Of a stretch of DNA of 64,000 nucleotides, positions 54,907-64,000 are shown in pieces. The translations under genes and the position numbers were made by a program. Location: NCBI RefSeq assembly GCF_000021485.1, contig NC_011761.1, forward strand, positions 340,001-404,000, in the 5' to 3' direction. Under the pieces are notes generated by a model. The model saw only the letters and a program-made list of their open reading frames with translations, was not told the origin of the DNA and ran no database searches. This stretch comes from Acidithiobacillus ferrooxidans ATCC 23270. Lineage in GTDB: Bacteria > Pseudomonadota > Gammaproteobacteria > Acidithiobacillales > Acidithiobacillaceae. Numbering within the stretch: the first letter of the stretch is position 1; each line of letters begins with the position of its first letter.

Positions 54907-56143
54907 CTCCCAGGACGATCCATTTCTGCAGGGTCAGCCCCTCCAGTCCCACCGGCCCGCGTACGTGCAGGCGGTTGGTGGAGATGCCGATCTCTGCACC
55001 CAGGCCGTATTCAAAGCCATCGGCAAAGCGGGTGGAGGCATTGACCATGACGGAACTGGCGTCCACCTCGCGCAGAAAGCGGCGGGCCTGGGTATAGTTT
55101 TCGGTGACGATGGACTCGGTATGCTGGGAGCCGTAACGGTTGATGTGCGCAATCGCGGCGTCGAGATCATCCACCACCTTGAGGGAAATGATCGGCCCCA
55201 GATACTCAGCGCCATAGTCCTCTTCGGTCGCCGCAATGGCACCGGGGATGCGGGGCAGGCCGCGTTCGCAGGCGCGGACCTCGATGCCTTTCTCCTGCAG
55301 TGCCGCAGCGATGGGGCCGAGCAGGTCGTCCATCCGCTCCTGATGAATGAGCAGACTCTCTGCCGTATTGCAGGTGCCCAACCGCTGGGTTTTGGAATTG
55401 AGGACCACCCTCAGTGCCTTGCGGGGATCAGCGTCGGCGTCCACATACACATGGCAGTTGCCATGCAGATGCATGATCACGGGTACGGTGGCGTCGGCCT
55501 TGACGCGGGAGATAAGGCCCTTGCCACCGCGGGGAATCACCACATCCACATAGCGATCCATGCCGACCAGGATACCCACCGCTTCGCGCTCGGCGGTATT
55601 GACGTACTGGACCAGATCGAGGGGCAGGTTGGCCCTGCCGAGGGCAGCGCGCAGGCGCTCGGCGATGGCCATGTTGCTGTGCAGGGACTCGGAACCACCA
55701 CGCAGGATGACGGCGTTACCCGATTTGGCGCAGAGGCCGGCGGCATCGGCGGTGACGTTGGGGCGCGATTCGTAGATCATGGCGATCACGCCCAGGGGCG
55801 CGCGCATACGGCCTACCTGGATGCCGCTGGGGCGGTAACGCAGGTCGGTGATCTCGCCCACGGGGTCGGGCAGGGCGGCGATTTCTTCGAGGCCCCTGGC
55901 CATGGCTTCGATACGGGCTTCGTCCAGACGCAAGCGGTCGATGAAAGCGGCATCCTTGCCCGCTTCTTCGGCGCTGCGTAAATCCTTGCGGTTGGCGCGT
56001 TGCAGATTGTCGGCGTCGCGGCGCAAAAATTCCGCCATGGCGCGCAGGGCGCTGTCTTTGGCGGCGCTGTCCGCGCTTTGCAACCGCCGCTGGGCGCTGC
56101 GGGCGCGTTCACCGATTTTTTCCAGTTCGCTACGTAAATCCAA
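54887..56143 (-). CDS. proA: Gamma-glutamyl phosphate reductase
   Basis: Second step of proline synthesis, in the aldehyde-dehydrogenase fold. The catalytic Cys is in [20 protein letters not shown]. The NADPH-binding [16 protein letters not shown] and the [20 protein letters not shown] tail are typical. 418 residues. The start is an unusual TTG at 56143, but GGAGG lies seven bases upstream and the translation fits the family ([19 protein letters not shown]). The 166 bases upstream hold a palindrome (ACCCGCGCGGGT) and no gene. A proB gene is not in the window. Confidence 0.94.
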   Translation of the reverse strand: MDLRSELEKIGERARSAQRRLQSADSAAKDSALRAMAEFLRRDADNLQRANRKDLRSAEEAGKDAAFIDRLRLDEARIEAMARGLEEIAALPDPVGEITDLRYRPSGIQVGRMRAPLGVIAMIYESRPNVTADAAGLCAKSGNAVILRGGSESLHSNMAIAERLRAALGRANLPLDLVQYVNTAEREAVGILVGMDRYVDVVIPRGGKGLISRVKADATVPVIMHLHGNCHVYVDADADPRKALRVVLNSKTQRLGTCNTAESLLIHQERMDDLLGPIAAALQEKGIEVRACERGLPRIPGAIAATEEDYGAEYLGPIISLKVVDDLDAAIAHINRYGSQHTESIVTENYTQARRFLREVDASSVMVNASTRFADGFEYGLGAEIGISTNRLHVRGPVGLEGLTLQKWIVLGDGHIRS

Positions 56144-56309
56144 GATGGAGCCTCCTGTGCTGGGCCCCGGCTAGATGTGCGGCAACAAAAAAACGTCGCT
56201 GATCCGTGCCGGGAAACGGCAGCCCGCGTGGCCTAACCCGCGCGGGTATTGTTGGTATTGTGCCGTTCCGGAGCCATTCCGGCAATCCGCAGGCAGCGAC
56301 GGCGGGCAT

Positions 56310-57494
56310 TCAGGACGGTCGCCAAGGGGTACCGCGGTAGACCCAGGTGGCGAGGAGTGTGGTGGCGGCGATGGCGATGCAGGCGGAAAAGCCGAAGGCA
56401 TAAGGGGCGCCGACCTCTTCCCATATCCAGCCGAACAATAATCCTGCAGGGATTGCACTGATGCCGGTGGCCAGGTTGTACCAGCCAAAGGCCGTGCCGC
56501 GCTCGTCGCCGGTGGTCAGATCATTGATCTGCGCCCGTTCGGCCCCTTCGCTGAAGCCAAAAAACAAACCATAGGACAAGGCCACCGCCCACAACAGCGG
56601 GAGGCTTTCCACCATGGCGAACAAGGCGTAGTTGCAGCCGTAGGCCGACCAGCCGATGAATAAAACGGGTCGCCGCCCCAGTTTGTCGGCCAGTCGTCCA
56701 CCGCCCATGCCGGTGCTGCTCTTGGCCGCATGGATGGAGGCCCAGAGCAGGAGTACCTGTACGACGTCCATGCCGAGCTGATAGGCACGCAATAGAATGA
56801 AGGTTTCAGTGGCGCGGGCCAGGGTGAACAGGCTCAGCGTCAGGAGGTAGCGCCGGATGTGGGGTGACAGCTGATGCGGGTTCAGGGAGATATGGGCTGG
56901 GGTCTTGTGATCAGGTGGTCGTTGCGCCTCACGCACGCCGCCACCGAGGAGCAAAATGGCGACGGCGCCGGGAATGGCTGACAGGAGGATGACATCCTCC
57001 AAGGGGATTCCGGAAAAATGCAAAACTGCCGCTGCCACCAGAGCTCCCAGCAGCGCGCCCCCATTGTCCATGGCCCTTTGGTAGCCAAACGCAAAGCCGG
57101 TGCGTTCCGGCGGCGTGGAATCTGCCAGCAAGGCATCCCTTGGTGCGGTGCGGATACCTTTCCCCATCCGGTCGATGCTGCGCACGAGCAGGAGCGCTGG
57201 CCAGCTGCCCACCACGGCGATGAGCGGTCGCGCCAGATTGGAAACCGTGTAGCCGATCACCGTCAGCCCCTTGCGCCGCCCACCGATGAGGTCAGAATGT
57301 CGGCCGGACCAGAGTTTGAGAAAACTCGCCACGGTATCCGCCACCCCTTCTACCAGACCCAGGGCCACCGGACCCGCAGCGAGTATGGTGGCCAGGAGGA
57401 CAGGGATGAGAGGGACCACCATCTCCGAGGCAAGGTCATTGAAAAAGCTTACTAATCCGAGAACGAGAACGGTGAGTGGCAGGGCCTGGCGCAT
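56310..57494 (-). CDS. Major facilitator superfamily transporter
   Basis: 394 residues with 11-12 hydrophobic segments. The loop 2-3 motif is SGRHSDLIGGRRKGLTVIGY. A distinctive segment DRMGKGIRTAPRDALLADST follows TM4 and recurs in a family of uncharacterised MFS exporters. The second half repeats the motif as GGGRLADKLGRRPVLFIGWS. The substrate is unknown. It lies 60 bases after holA on the same strand, and the ATG has no strong ribosome-binding site. It may be expressed with holA or from a weak promoter of its own. Confidence 0.85.
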   Translation of the reverse strand: MRQALPLTVLVLGLVSFFNDLASEMVVPLIPVLLATILAAGPVALGLVEGVADTVASFLKLWSGRHSDLIGGRRKGLTVIGYTVSNLARPLIAVVGSWPALLLVRSIDRMGKGIRTAPRDALLADSTPPERTGFAFGYQRAMDNGGALLGALVAAAVLHFSGIPLEDVILLSAIPGAVAILLLGGGVREAQRPPDHKTPAHISLNPHQLSPHIRRYLLTLSLFTLARATETFILLRAYQLGMDVVQVLLLWASIHAAKSSTGMGGGRLADKLGRRPVLFIGWSAYGCNYALFAMVESLPLLWAVALSYGLFFGFSEGAERAQINDLTTGDERGTAFGWYNLATGISAIPAGLLFGWIWEEVGAPYAFGFSACIAIAATTLLATWVYRGTPWRPS

Positions 57495-57554
57495 GGATGC
57501 TAAACCTTATGGGGCGCCTTCATGGCGCGAGTCTGGGTACCAACAAATCCATCG

Positions 57555-58547
57555 TCACCTGCACATCCGCAGGCAGAGATCGGTCAGTGCGGGCCAGACC
57601 GGCGTGGGATCCTGCCCCTTGATGCGGGCATCGATGGCGAGGCAATCTTTGATGCCCGCCTGCAGCCCCGAACGGGTCAGGCGCCGCGCCGCCGTGCGCA
57701 GCCAGCCCTGTCGTGGTGGAAAAATACGGTTCTGCCGGAAGAATGCATCGACATCCACGCCGCCAGCCCGCAATTCGGCCAACAGGCGCAGGTCCTTGTG
57801 CAGGACCCACAGGCACAAGGCCGGTTCACCGTCGCCATTGCGCAGGCGGTCGAGCATGTGCAGCATATGTTCCGTTTCGCCGCGCAGGACCGCGTCGGCG
57901 AGGTCGTAAATGGTGAACTGGCTGCTGTCTGCCAGTACCGCGCGGATGGCGACGGCATCGATGCGCTGCCCCGGATAGACCTGTTGTAATCGTTGGATGG
58001 CCTGATGGCAGGCCCCGAGGTTGCCGGCGCTGAGGTCGGTGAGCAACTGGACGGCGGCGCTGTCGGCCTGCATCCCGGCGGCGCGCAGGCGCTGCTCCAC
58101 CCAGCGCGGCCAGTCCTGCCCCTCCGGGCGGTACAGCAGGAGCGTGTGGCCGTGAGTCTCGATGCCCTTGAACCAGGCGGTTTTTTGGATGCTGGCGTCA
58201 GGGCGGGGGCCGCTGAGAACCAGCAGCGCGTCGGGAGGTGGCGAGGCCAGCCAGTACTGCAGGGCGGCGCTGGCCTCTTTGGGGACCTTGGGGCTATCCA
58301 GGCGCAGCAGGAGCACGCGCTGTGCCGCGAAAAGCGAACCCGCATCCCGCTCGTCGCGCAAGGCATCCCAGATGCCGCCGTCCTGCTGAGCGAGGCGTTG
58401 TTTCTGAGCGAAGCCATGCTGTGCCGCAGCAGCCATCAGGGCGTCTTCCGCCTCCTGCAGGAGCAGGGGCTCATCGGAAAAGATGCCATATACGGATGCC
58501 AAAGGGCCGCGTAAATGGCTGGCCCAGTGCGCCGGCTTCAGCCGCAT
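57555..58547 (-). CDS. holA: DNA polymerase III delta subunit
   Basis: Clamp-loader subunit that opens the sliding clamp. 330 residues with the HolA arrangement: N-terminal SVYGIFSDEPLLLQEAEDAL (normally h-x-G-x-E-x-L-L), then an AAA-like domain (VLLLRLDSPKVPKEASAALQ, DALLVLSGPRPDASIQKTAW). The helical collar includes LLTDLSAGNLGACHQAIQRL and DAVLRGETEHMLHMLDRLRN. It starts one base after lptE. The leuS-lptE-holA order is conserved across gammaproteobacteria and supports the call. Confidence 0.93.
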   Translation of the reverse strand: MRLKPAHWASHLRGPLASVYGIFSDEPLLLQEAEDALMAAAAQHGFAQKQRLAQQDGGIWDALRDERDAGSLFAAQRVLLLRLDSPKVPKEASAALQYWLASPPPDALLVLSGPRPDASIQKTAWFKGIETHGHTLLLYRPEGQDWPRWVEQRLRAAGMQADSAAVQLLTDLSAGNLGACHQAIQRLQQVYPGQRIDAVAIRAVLADSSQFTIYDLADAVLRGETEHMLHMLDRLRNGDGEPALCLWVLHKDLRLLAELRAGGVDVDAFFRQNRIFPPRQGWLRTAARRLTRSGLQAGIKDCLAIDARIKGQDPTPVWPALTDLCLRMCR

Positions 58548-58548
58548 C

Positions 58549-59067
58549 TCAGGGCACCTGCCGGCGGAAGCCGGGGCTGTTGAGCACCCGCCGCAGAATC
58601 TGCCGCGCGCCCTGCTCCATCAGCAGACGCTGCATGGTGATCTGCTGTTCGTTGGTGGCCAGTGGGCTGGCGCTGTTGTAACTAAAGCTGTTCTCCACCA
58701 GCAGAGGTTGTGACTCAAGCAGTATTTTATGATCGTTGCCTGTCACGCTGAACTGGGCATGCAGGGTGTCGAGAAACTCCTGGGCGACGCCACTGCTCGG
58801 GCTGATGCTGATGATCCGCTGGCTGACATACGCATTGTCGATCCGGAGCAGCGGGCCGTCAGATCTGGCCCTGTTGCCGTCCCGCTGCAATTCGCGATGG
58901 ACGGCCTCGGCCAGACTGCCTCCGGCGGGACCGCTGCCGACGACGCGCAACCCCGTCAGCCTGGGCGGAATGGTGGCCCCGGTCTGCAAATGAAAGCCGC
59001 AGCCGCCCAGGAGCAGCGCCAGCCCTGCCACCAGCCACCAGCGACGCCACTGCAATGTGTGGCTCAT
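58549..59067 (-). CDS. lptE: LPS-assembly lipoprotein LptE
   Basis: Plug of the LptD outer-membrane LPS translocon. Lipoprotein signal with lipobox LLGGC (Cys23), then [20 protein letters not shown] and a LptE-like alternating strand pattern to the C-terminus ([14 protein letters not shown]). 172 residues. It is enclosed between leuS (four-base ATGA overlap) and holA (one base apart). That location is the strongest evidence, since LptE sequences diverge widely. Confidence 0.9.
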   Translation of the reverse strand: MSHTLQWRRWWLVAGLALLLGGCGFHLQTGATIPPRLTGLRVVGSGPAGGSLAEAVHRELQRDGNRARSDGPLLRIDNAYVSQRIISISPSSGVAQEFLDTLHAQFSVTGNDHKILLESQPLLVENSFSYNSASPLATNEQQITMQRLLMEQGARQILRRVLNSPGFRRQVP

Positions 59068-61529
59068 CCTGCCACCACGTTGACCAGACGACCGGGTACG
59101 ATGATCACCTTGCGCACGGTTTTACCCTCCAGATGACGTTGCATGGCCGGATCGGCCAGTATGGCCTGCTCGACGTCGGCATGGTCCGCATCAGCGGGGA
59201 AATCCATGCGTTCGCGCAACTTGCCGTTGACCTGAATGACCAGTGTCACGGTATCGCAACGCAGAGCCCCGGCATCGGCCACGGGCCAGGGCGCATGGCT
59301 GATCACCCCGCTTTGCCCCATCTTTTGCCAAAGCACCTCGGCGATATGGGGCGCAAAGGGGGCCAGCAGCAGGGTCGATGCGCGCAGTCCTTCGCCCAGT
59401 ACCGCCCGCAGGTCGGCCGGAGCATCCGCAGGGACCTTCATCAGGCTGTTGGTCAGTTCCATGATGGCAGCGATGGCGACATTGAAATGATAGCGCCCGT
59501 CCATATTGCGGCTGACCCGATCGATGCACTGATGCACCGCGCGGCGCAGGTCCACCGCCTCGGCAGAGAGTTCCGCGGGCACTGCCGGGGGCGTGGCGCC
59601 GTACTCGTGGACCAGACGCCAGAACCGGTTGAGGAAGCGGTAAGCACCTTCCACGGCGCTGTCCGACCACTCCAGATGCTGTTCCGGCGGCGCCGCGAAG
59701 AGAATAAAGAGGCGCGCGGTATCAGCCCCATAGCGGTCGATCAGGCCTTGCGGGTCCACCGTATTGCCCTTGGATTTGCTCATCTTGCTGCCGTCTTTGA
59801 GCACCATGCCCTGAGTCAGCAGATGGCGGAAGGGCTCATCGTGGGCGCCGTCGGCGGGCAGCAGGCCGACATCACGGAGCAGGCGGTTGAAGAAGCGGGC
59901 ATAGAGCAGATGCAGCACTGCGTGCTCCACGCCACCGACATACTGATCCACCGGCAGCCAGTCGGCGGCGCGCTGGTCGAGCATCTGTCCCGCATCGGGG
60001 CAGGCGAAACGGGCGTAATACCAGGAGCTCTCCACGAAGGTGTCCATGGTGTCCGTTTCACGCCGGGCTGCGGCGCCACATTGGGGGCAGGCCACCTGGG
60101 TGAACTCGGGGTCGTCCAGCAGCGGCGAACGCGGGTCTTTGAGCTGGTAGTGGGTTGGCAGGATCACCGGCAGATCCCGCTCCGGCACCGGCACGACGCC
60201 ACAGTGGGGGCAGTGGATCATGGGGATAGGCGTACCCCAGTAGCGTTGACGGGAGATGCCCCAATCGCGCAGACGGAAGTTGACTGTCTTCCGCCCCAGT
60301 CCCTTGGCGGCTACGGCCGCGGTGATACGGCTCTTGGCCTCTTCGTTGGCCAGGCCGTCGAAGGTCCCGGAGTTGAACAAGGTGCCGCCGCCGGTGTAGG
60401 CCTCCGTCATGATTGCGCCGTCGGTAGCGACAGCCTCGGACTGGATCACCGGGCGAATGGGCAGACCATATCTGCGCGCGAACTCAAAGTCCCGCTGATC
60501 ATGGGCGGGCACACTCATCACCGCCCCTTCGCCATAACCCATGAGCACGAAATTGGCGGTCCAGACGGGTAGCTCCACGCCGGTAAGCGGATGCCGCACG
60601 CTCAGGCCGAGGGGATGCCCCTCCTTCTCCTGGGTTTCGATGCTGGCTTCGGAAACGGCGACATGGCGGCAGCGTTCGAGGAAGGCAGCGAGTTCAGCGC
60701 TGTTTTCTGCCGCCTGAATCGCCAGAGGATGTTCCGGCGCCACTGCCAGATAGGTCGCCCCCATCAGGGTGTCGGGACGGGTGGTGAAAACCTTGATGAC
60801 CCCGTCACCAGCGGCCAGCGGGAAATGAATCTCGGCGCCCTCGGAGCGACCGATCCAGTTGCGCTGCATGGTCAGCACCTGCTCCGGCCAGCCCTCGCCC
60901 AGGGTGTCGAGGCCGGTCAGCAGTTCTTCGGCGTAGGCGGTGATGCGCAGGAAATACTGCACGATCTCCTTGCGCTCGACCGGAGCGCCGGAGCGCCAGC
61001 CGCAGCCGTCCACCACCTGCTCGTTGGCGAGGACGGTCTGGTCCACCGGGTCCCAGTTGACGGTGCTCAGCTTCTGGTAGACCAGCCCCTTCTCCCAGAG
61101 CTTCACGAACAGCCACTGCTCCCAGCGATAATAATCCGGCGTGCAGGTAGCGAACTCCCGCGACCAGTCGTAAGACAGGCCCAGCCGCTGCAATTGCCCG
61201 CGCATGTGGGCGATGTTGTCCATGGTCCACTGCGCCGGTGCCAAACCATGCTTGAGGGCCGCATTCTCCGCCGGCAGACCGAAGGCATCCCAGCCCATGG
61301 GCTGCATGACTTCTTTTCCCAGCATCCGCTGATAGCGGGCGATGGCGTCGGCGATGCTATAATTGCGCACATGCCCCATGTGCAATTGCCCCGAAGGGTA
61401 GGGGAACATGGCGAGGGCGTAGAATTTGTCTCCCGAGGGCGTCGCCGCGGCCTTGAAGGTCTGCTGATCGTGCCAGCGCTGCTGCACGGCGGCTTCGATC
61501 TCTTGGGGGGAGTAGACGGGAATTTCCAT
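59064..61529 (-). CDS. leuS: Leucyl-tRNA synthetase
   Basis: Class I synthetase with 821 residues. The HIGH motif is in [20 protein letters not shown] and KMSKS in [20 protein letters not shown]. The editing domain (CP1) contains the Thr-rich [20 protein letters not shown] and GTGAVMS-like [19 protein letters not shown]. The zinc-type insert CPHCG...CPQCGAAA is visible. The ATG at 61529 gives the standard start ([19 protein letters not shown]). The 256 bases upstream, to wrbA, hold no gene. Confidence 0.97.
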   Translation of the reverse strand: MEIPVYSPQEIEAAVQQRWHDQQTFKAAATPSGDKFYALAMFPYPSGQLHMGHVRNYSIADAIARYQRMLGKEVMQPMGWDAFGLPAENAALKHGLAPAQWTMDNIAHMRGQLQRLGLSYDWSREFATCTPDYYRWEQWLFVKLWEKGLVYQKLSTVNWDPVDQTVLANEQVVDGCGWRSGAPVERKEIVQYFLRITAYAEELLTGLDTLGEGWPEQVLTMQRNWIGRSEGAEIHFPLAAGDGVIKVFTTRPDTLMGATYLAVAPEHPLAIQAAENSAELAAFLERCRHVAVSEASIETQEKEGHPLGLSVRHPLTGVELPVWTANFVLMGYGEGAVMSVPAHDQRDFEFARRYGLPIRPVIQSEAVATDGAIMTEAYTGGGTLFNSGTFDGLANEEAKSRITAAVAAKGLGRKTVNFRLRDWGISRQRYWGTPIPMIHCPHCGVVPVPERDLPVILPTHYQLKDPRSPLLDDPEFTQVACPQCGAAARRETDTMDTFVESSWYYARFACPDAGQMLDQRAADWLPVDQYVGGVEHAVLHLLYARFFNRLLRDVGLLPADGAHDEPFRHLLTQGMVLKDGSKMSKSKGNTVDPQGLIDRYGADTARLFILFAAPPEQHLEWSDSAVEGAYRFLNRFWRLVHEYGATPPAVPAELSAEAVDLRRAVHQCIDRVSRNMDGRYHFNVAIAAIMELTNSLMKVPADAPADLRAVLGEGLRASTLLLAPFAPHIAEVLWQKMGQSGVISHAPWPVADAGALRCDTVTLVIQVNGKLRERMDFPADADHADVEQAILADPAMQRHLEGKTVRKVIIVPGRLVNVVAG

Positions 61530-61692
61530 AAGTTTTTCTTGAACCGGATACCAGATGTGGCACAAAGGTTGCCATAGGCACGGGGGTGGCGCAATGGTGG
61601 ACGGCCGCGTGCGGATGGCCCGCGAAGGTTTGTGGAGAAGGCGCTCGGTATGCATCCCACGCAGGATGGGACGGCATGGATTTCATGGTGGT

Positions 61693-61704
61693 TACTTCTC
61701 AGTA
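61693..61704. promoter_or_regulatory. Short dyad upstream of wrbA
   Basis: TACT-TCTC-AGTA lies 82 bases before the wrbA start. Redox- and quinone-sensing repressors often bind such TACT/AGTA dyads. A small hairpin CAGAC-TCTT-GTCTG (61745-61758) sits nearer the gene. Both are suggestive only. Confidence 0.3.
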
Positions 61705-61785
61705 CCTACTTTACAAAAGGAGTTGATGGCGGTCTATTAAGGGACAGACTCTTGTCTGGAATCCATACGCATAAGGAGGCGCCGA

Positions 61786-62388
61786 GTGAGCAGGATATTA
61801 GTGCTGTATCACAGTTTATGGGGGCACGTAGAGCAAATGGCCGAGGCGGAGGCAGAGGGCGCCCGCTCCGTGAGTGGGATTCAGGTGGATGTCCGGCGTG
61901 TCCCTGAGACTATGCCGGCTGAGACCCTGGCTGCGGTTCATGCCAAGACACATCAGGCGGCCCCGGAGGCCCACCCTGATGACCTTGCCAATTATGACGG
62001 CATCATTTTTGGCACTCCCACCCGTTTCGGTAACATGACCGGCCAGATGCGCAATTTTCTCGACCGCACCGGCAACCTCTGGCAGGAGGGCAGGTTGGTG
62101 GGCAAAGTCGGGAGTGTATTCGTGAGTACGGCCACCCAGCATGGCGGTCAGGAAACCACGCTGACTTCCTTTCATACCTTTCTTTTTCATCAGGGCATGT
62201 TGGTGGTAGGGGTTCCCTATAGTTGCACAGAGTTGATGAATATGGATGAGATCAGCGGCGGTACACCCTACGGTGCCAGCACCATGTCCAAAGGCGACGG
62301 CAGCCGCCAGCCTTCGGCCAACGAATTGACCATCGCCCGCTTCCAGGGGCGGCATGTCGCAGAAATCACCCGGAAATTATTCGGTTAA
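61786..62388 (+). CDS. wrbA: NAD(P)H:quinone oxidoreductase, WrbA type
   Basis: Flavodoxin-fold FMN protein that reduces quinones by two electrons. The phosphate loop region [17 protein letters not shown] is close to the usual YYSx[23 protein letters not shown] and [20 protein letters not shown] are WrbA signatures. 200 residues. The GTG start is supported by AAGGAGG six bases upstream. It is probably co-transcribed with yceI, 16 bases on. In an aerobic acidophile with an active quinone pool it likely protects against semiquinone stress. Confidence 0.94.
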
Positions 62389-62404
62389 CCCAGGAGGGTA
62401 TTAC

Positions 62405-63046
62405 ATGTTTTCGCACAAAAATAAATCATGGTTTCTAGTTTGCGCGACTTTGATGCTGGGTATGGCTGGAGGCGCCAGCGCGGCGCCAGCGCACTATGCG
62501 CCCCTCAATGGTAATCCGGACGGGAGCTATACCATCGATCCGCAGCATACCAATGTGCTGTTTACGATCGGTCATGTGGGGATTACCGAGTTTACCGGGC
62601 ATTTCGACAAAATCTCCGGAACATACACCTTTAACAATACCGTTCCACAAAAAGACCGGGTACGCATCACCATCCCTGCCGCCAGTATCAATACCAACTT
62701 TGCGCTTCGCGACCAGCACCTGCGCAGCAAGGAGTTTTTTGATGTAAAGAAATATCCGGATATCACCTTCGTCAGCACCAAATATGCGCCCAATGGGGAC
62801 AAGGCTGGAAATCTGTATGGCAACCTAACCATGCACGGTGTGACAAAGCCGGTCATGTTCAAGGTGCGTGAGATCGGTGCAGGCGAAATTTCCTATTTGC
62901 CGAAACCCTGGGGTGGCTATTTGTCTGGTTTTGTCGCGACCACCACCATCCGCCGCTCTGATTTCGGTATGACTGCGTACTTGCCGGAGGGGTTATCCAA
63001 TACCATCCACATCAAGGTCGAAGTGGAAGGCGTGAAACAATCTTGA
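62405..63046 (+). CDS. yceI: YceI-family periplasmic isoprenoid-binding protein
   Basis: 213 residues. Signal peptide of about 27 residues (FLVCATLMLGMAGGASA), then the lipocalin-like barrel with the family start DGSYTIDPQHTNVLFTIGHV, KDRVRITIPAASINTNFALR, LRSKEFFDVKKYPDITFVST and GNLTMHGVTKPVMFKV. Members bind polyprenols or quinones in the periplasm. AGGAGGG precedes ATG 62405. Its place behind the quinone reductase wrbA suggests a joint quinone-related role, which is inference from context. Confidence 0.92.
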   Translation: MFSHKNKSWFLVCATLMLGMAGGASAAPAHYAPLNGNPDGSYTIDPQHTNVLFTIGHVGITEFTGHFDKISGTYTFNNTVPQKDRVRITIPAASINTNFALRDQHLRSKEFFDVKKYPDITFVSTKYAPNGDKAGNLYGNLTMHGVTKPVMFKVREIGAGEISYLPKPWGGYLSGFVATTTIRRSDFGMTAYLPEGLSNTIHIKVEVEGVKQS

Positions 63047-63149
63047 CGGCTCTTCGCCGGATCGGGTGGGCAGAGGGTGGCATGCGTTGGAGCGGTTCCG
63101 CCGTGGTTGGCCGGTCATGCGATTTTTACCATATAATCTGGTCAAGACG

Positions 63150-63908
63150 ATGCGCCCTGATTATCTGAACATACCCATCCGGGACTGCGGTGAGCCGCTG
63201 CAAGAGATTCCCGAAAGCGCCTTCCCACGGGTGACCCCGCATCCTTACCTCGCAGTGGGGGCGCCTTATACCGGGTCGCCCTGGCGGCTGCGTTCCGGGG
63301 CGCTTTCTGCCCTGTATCGGGCGCAATCCTTGTTGTCGGGCCGACGTCCGGGATGGCGCATTGCGCTGTTCGACGCCTATCGCCCTCTGGCGGTTCAGCA
63401 CTTCATGGTCTGGGATGCCTTCCGGCGCGAGGCGCAGGCGATGGGCTGTCTCACCAGGCTCTCGTCCTGCGCCGGGCCGGATGCGCTGGAGCGTCTGGAT
63501 CCCGAAATCCATACCCTGCTCGCCCCCAAAGTGTACCGCTTTTGGGGGATTCCCGACCCGGACCCCTGCCGTCCGCCACCGCACAGTACGGGTGCCGCCA
63601 TAGACTGCAAACTGGTGGATGGAGAAGGTCGGGATGTACCCATGGGCGGCCCTGTCGATGACTTCACTGACCGCGCCATCCCGAATTTTTACGCGTCTGC
63701 CCTGCCCGGAACGCCGGAGTATCTCCATCACCGGAATCGTGAACTGCTGGTCTCGGTCATGACCCAGGCGGGGTTTGCGCAGCATGTTGGAGAATGGTGG
63801 CACTTCTCCATCGGAGATCAGATGTGGGCGCATGCGGTGGGCGCAACGTACGCGCTGTATGGGCGGATTCCCTTCGCCGCCATTGGCGCGCCAGCGCCCA
63901 CAGGTTAG
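63150..63908 (+). CDS. VanX/DdpX-like D-alanyl-D-alanine dipeptidase (M15D)
   Basis: The zinc site of the M15D family is complete: PPHSTGAAIDCKLVD (SxHxxGxAxD) and VGEWWHFSIGD (ExxH). The substrate-binding arginine block is RIALFDAYRPLAVQHFMVWD. About 252 residues from ATG 63150. The frame is open from a GTG at 63066 and has another ATG at 63117. I prefer 63150 because TATAAT (63132-63137) directly upstream looks like a -10 element and the N-terminus then fits. No signal peptide is clear. It may recycle D-Ala-D-Ala; vancomycin resistance is not implied, as vanH and vanA are absent. Confidence 0.84.
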   Translation: MRPDYLNIPIRDCGEPLQEIPESAFPRVTPHPYLAVGAPYTGSPWRLRSGALSALYRAQSLLSGRRPGWRIALFDAYRPLAVQHFMVWDAFRREAQAMGCLTRLSSCAGPDALERLDPEIHTLLAPKVYRFWGIPDPDPCRPPPHSTGAAIDCKLVDGEGRDVPMGGPVDDFTDRAIPNFYASALPGTPEYLHHRNRELLVSVMTQAGFAQHVGEWWHFSIGDQMWAHAVGATYALYGRIPFAAIGAPAPTG

Positions 63909-63956
63909 ACTAGGGCGCTTATCACGGGTCTCAAACCTCATTGTTCCGGAGAAAAC

Positions 63957-64000
63957 ATGGCCGAGTTGCCAGAAATAGAACTGCTCAGACAAAAGCTGCG
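63957..64000 (+). CDS. Fpg/Nei-like DNA glycosylase, first 14 codons
   Basis: GGAGAAAAC precedes ATG 63957. The translation MAELPEIELLRQKL up to the window edge matches the start of Fpg/MutM (MPELPEVExxRRxL). Position 2 is Ala, whereas the catalytic nucleophile in Fpg and Nei is the N-terminal Pro2. If the start is right, this would be a member of the Fpg-like group without the usual nucleophile. Only a fragment is visible, so the call is tentative. Confidence 0.6.
   Translation, partial: MAELPEIELLRQKL

Noticed and set aside
56225-56265. Terminator at the ACCCGCGCGGGT palindrome downstream of the MFS gene
   Set aside because: It lies on the wrong side (downstream of MFS, upstream of proA, same strand) without a directly following T tract, so termination is not supported.
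63150-63908. Vancomycin-resistance VanX
   Set aside because: The M15D zinc site is present, but there is no vanH, vanA or vanRS nearby. A peptidoglycan recycling dipeptidase is more likely.

Overview
The window is a GC-rich bacterial chromosome segment that looks like Acidithiobacillus (class Acidithiobacillia), probably the A. ferrooxidans group. The genus call rests on the protein sequences as I recognise them, the gammaproteobacteria-like blocks (nusA-infB-rbfA-truB-rpsO-pnp; gloB-yafS-rnhA-dnaQ; leuS-lptE-holA; glrK-qseG-glrR), and an isocitrate dehydrogenase carrying the NAD+-type residues described for Acidithiobacillus. The species is not certain. Coding density is very high, and many neighbours overlap as ATGA or TGATG.

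Layout. 1-8.1 kb: translation and RNA-decay operon (end of nusA, infB, rbfA, truB, rpsO, pnp), a terminator, then an M16 peptidase. 8.1-11.4 kb: gloB opposite yafS-rnhA-dnaQ, and a Roadblock protein. 11.4-16.7 kb: a minus-strand lysC-argD-argF-argG-ppnP-gloA operon (aspartate kinase, arginine synthesis, nucleoside and methylglyoxal salvage). 16.8-20.8 kb: the only accessory-looking region. It holds a small membrane protein, an HTH plus Sel1-repeat protein whose 5' end recurs twice as decayed copies, fragments of a PIN toxin, an intact antitoxin/PIN pair followed in frame by a YoeB-like remnant, a sigma-54-type pilA with its own terminator, and an AT-rich decayed second pilin gene. 20.9-26.3 kb: transaldolase, fabI, a four-LysM lytic transglycosylase and gltX.

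26.4-34.0 kb: Aquifex-type aconitase, NAD-type icd, sucC, a small tail-anchored protein, sucD, glutamine-dependent nadE and glnB (PII). One tightly packed transcript therefore links 2-oxoglutarate production, NAD synthesis and the 2-oxoglutarate sensor. 34.0-40.5 kb: bamD opposite rluD-pgeF-mtnD-mtnW-mtnX-mtnB-gcvR-like-def. This contains a Bacillus-style methionine salvage pathway with a true RuBisCO-like enolase, next to a PgeF-family nucleoside phosphorylase that could feed it. 40.6-47 kb: an APC permease, dTDP-rhamnose genes rfbD and rfbB, DUF3579, galU and DUF502. 47-50.4 kb: a GlrK/QseG/GlrR two-component system with a sigma-54 activator. 50.6-61.5 kb: recN, nadK, coaX, birA, proA, an MFS transporter, holA, lptE and leuS, all on the minus strand. 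61.8-64 kb: wrbA, yceI, a VanX-like dipeptidase and the first codons of an Fpg/Nei-like glycosylase.

I found no rRNA, tRNA, CRISPR array, complete insertion sequence or prophage. The points most worth a second look are the toxin/pilin remnant region, the methionine salvage block with pgeF, the nadE-glnB coupling, and the tail-anchored protein between sucC and sucD.
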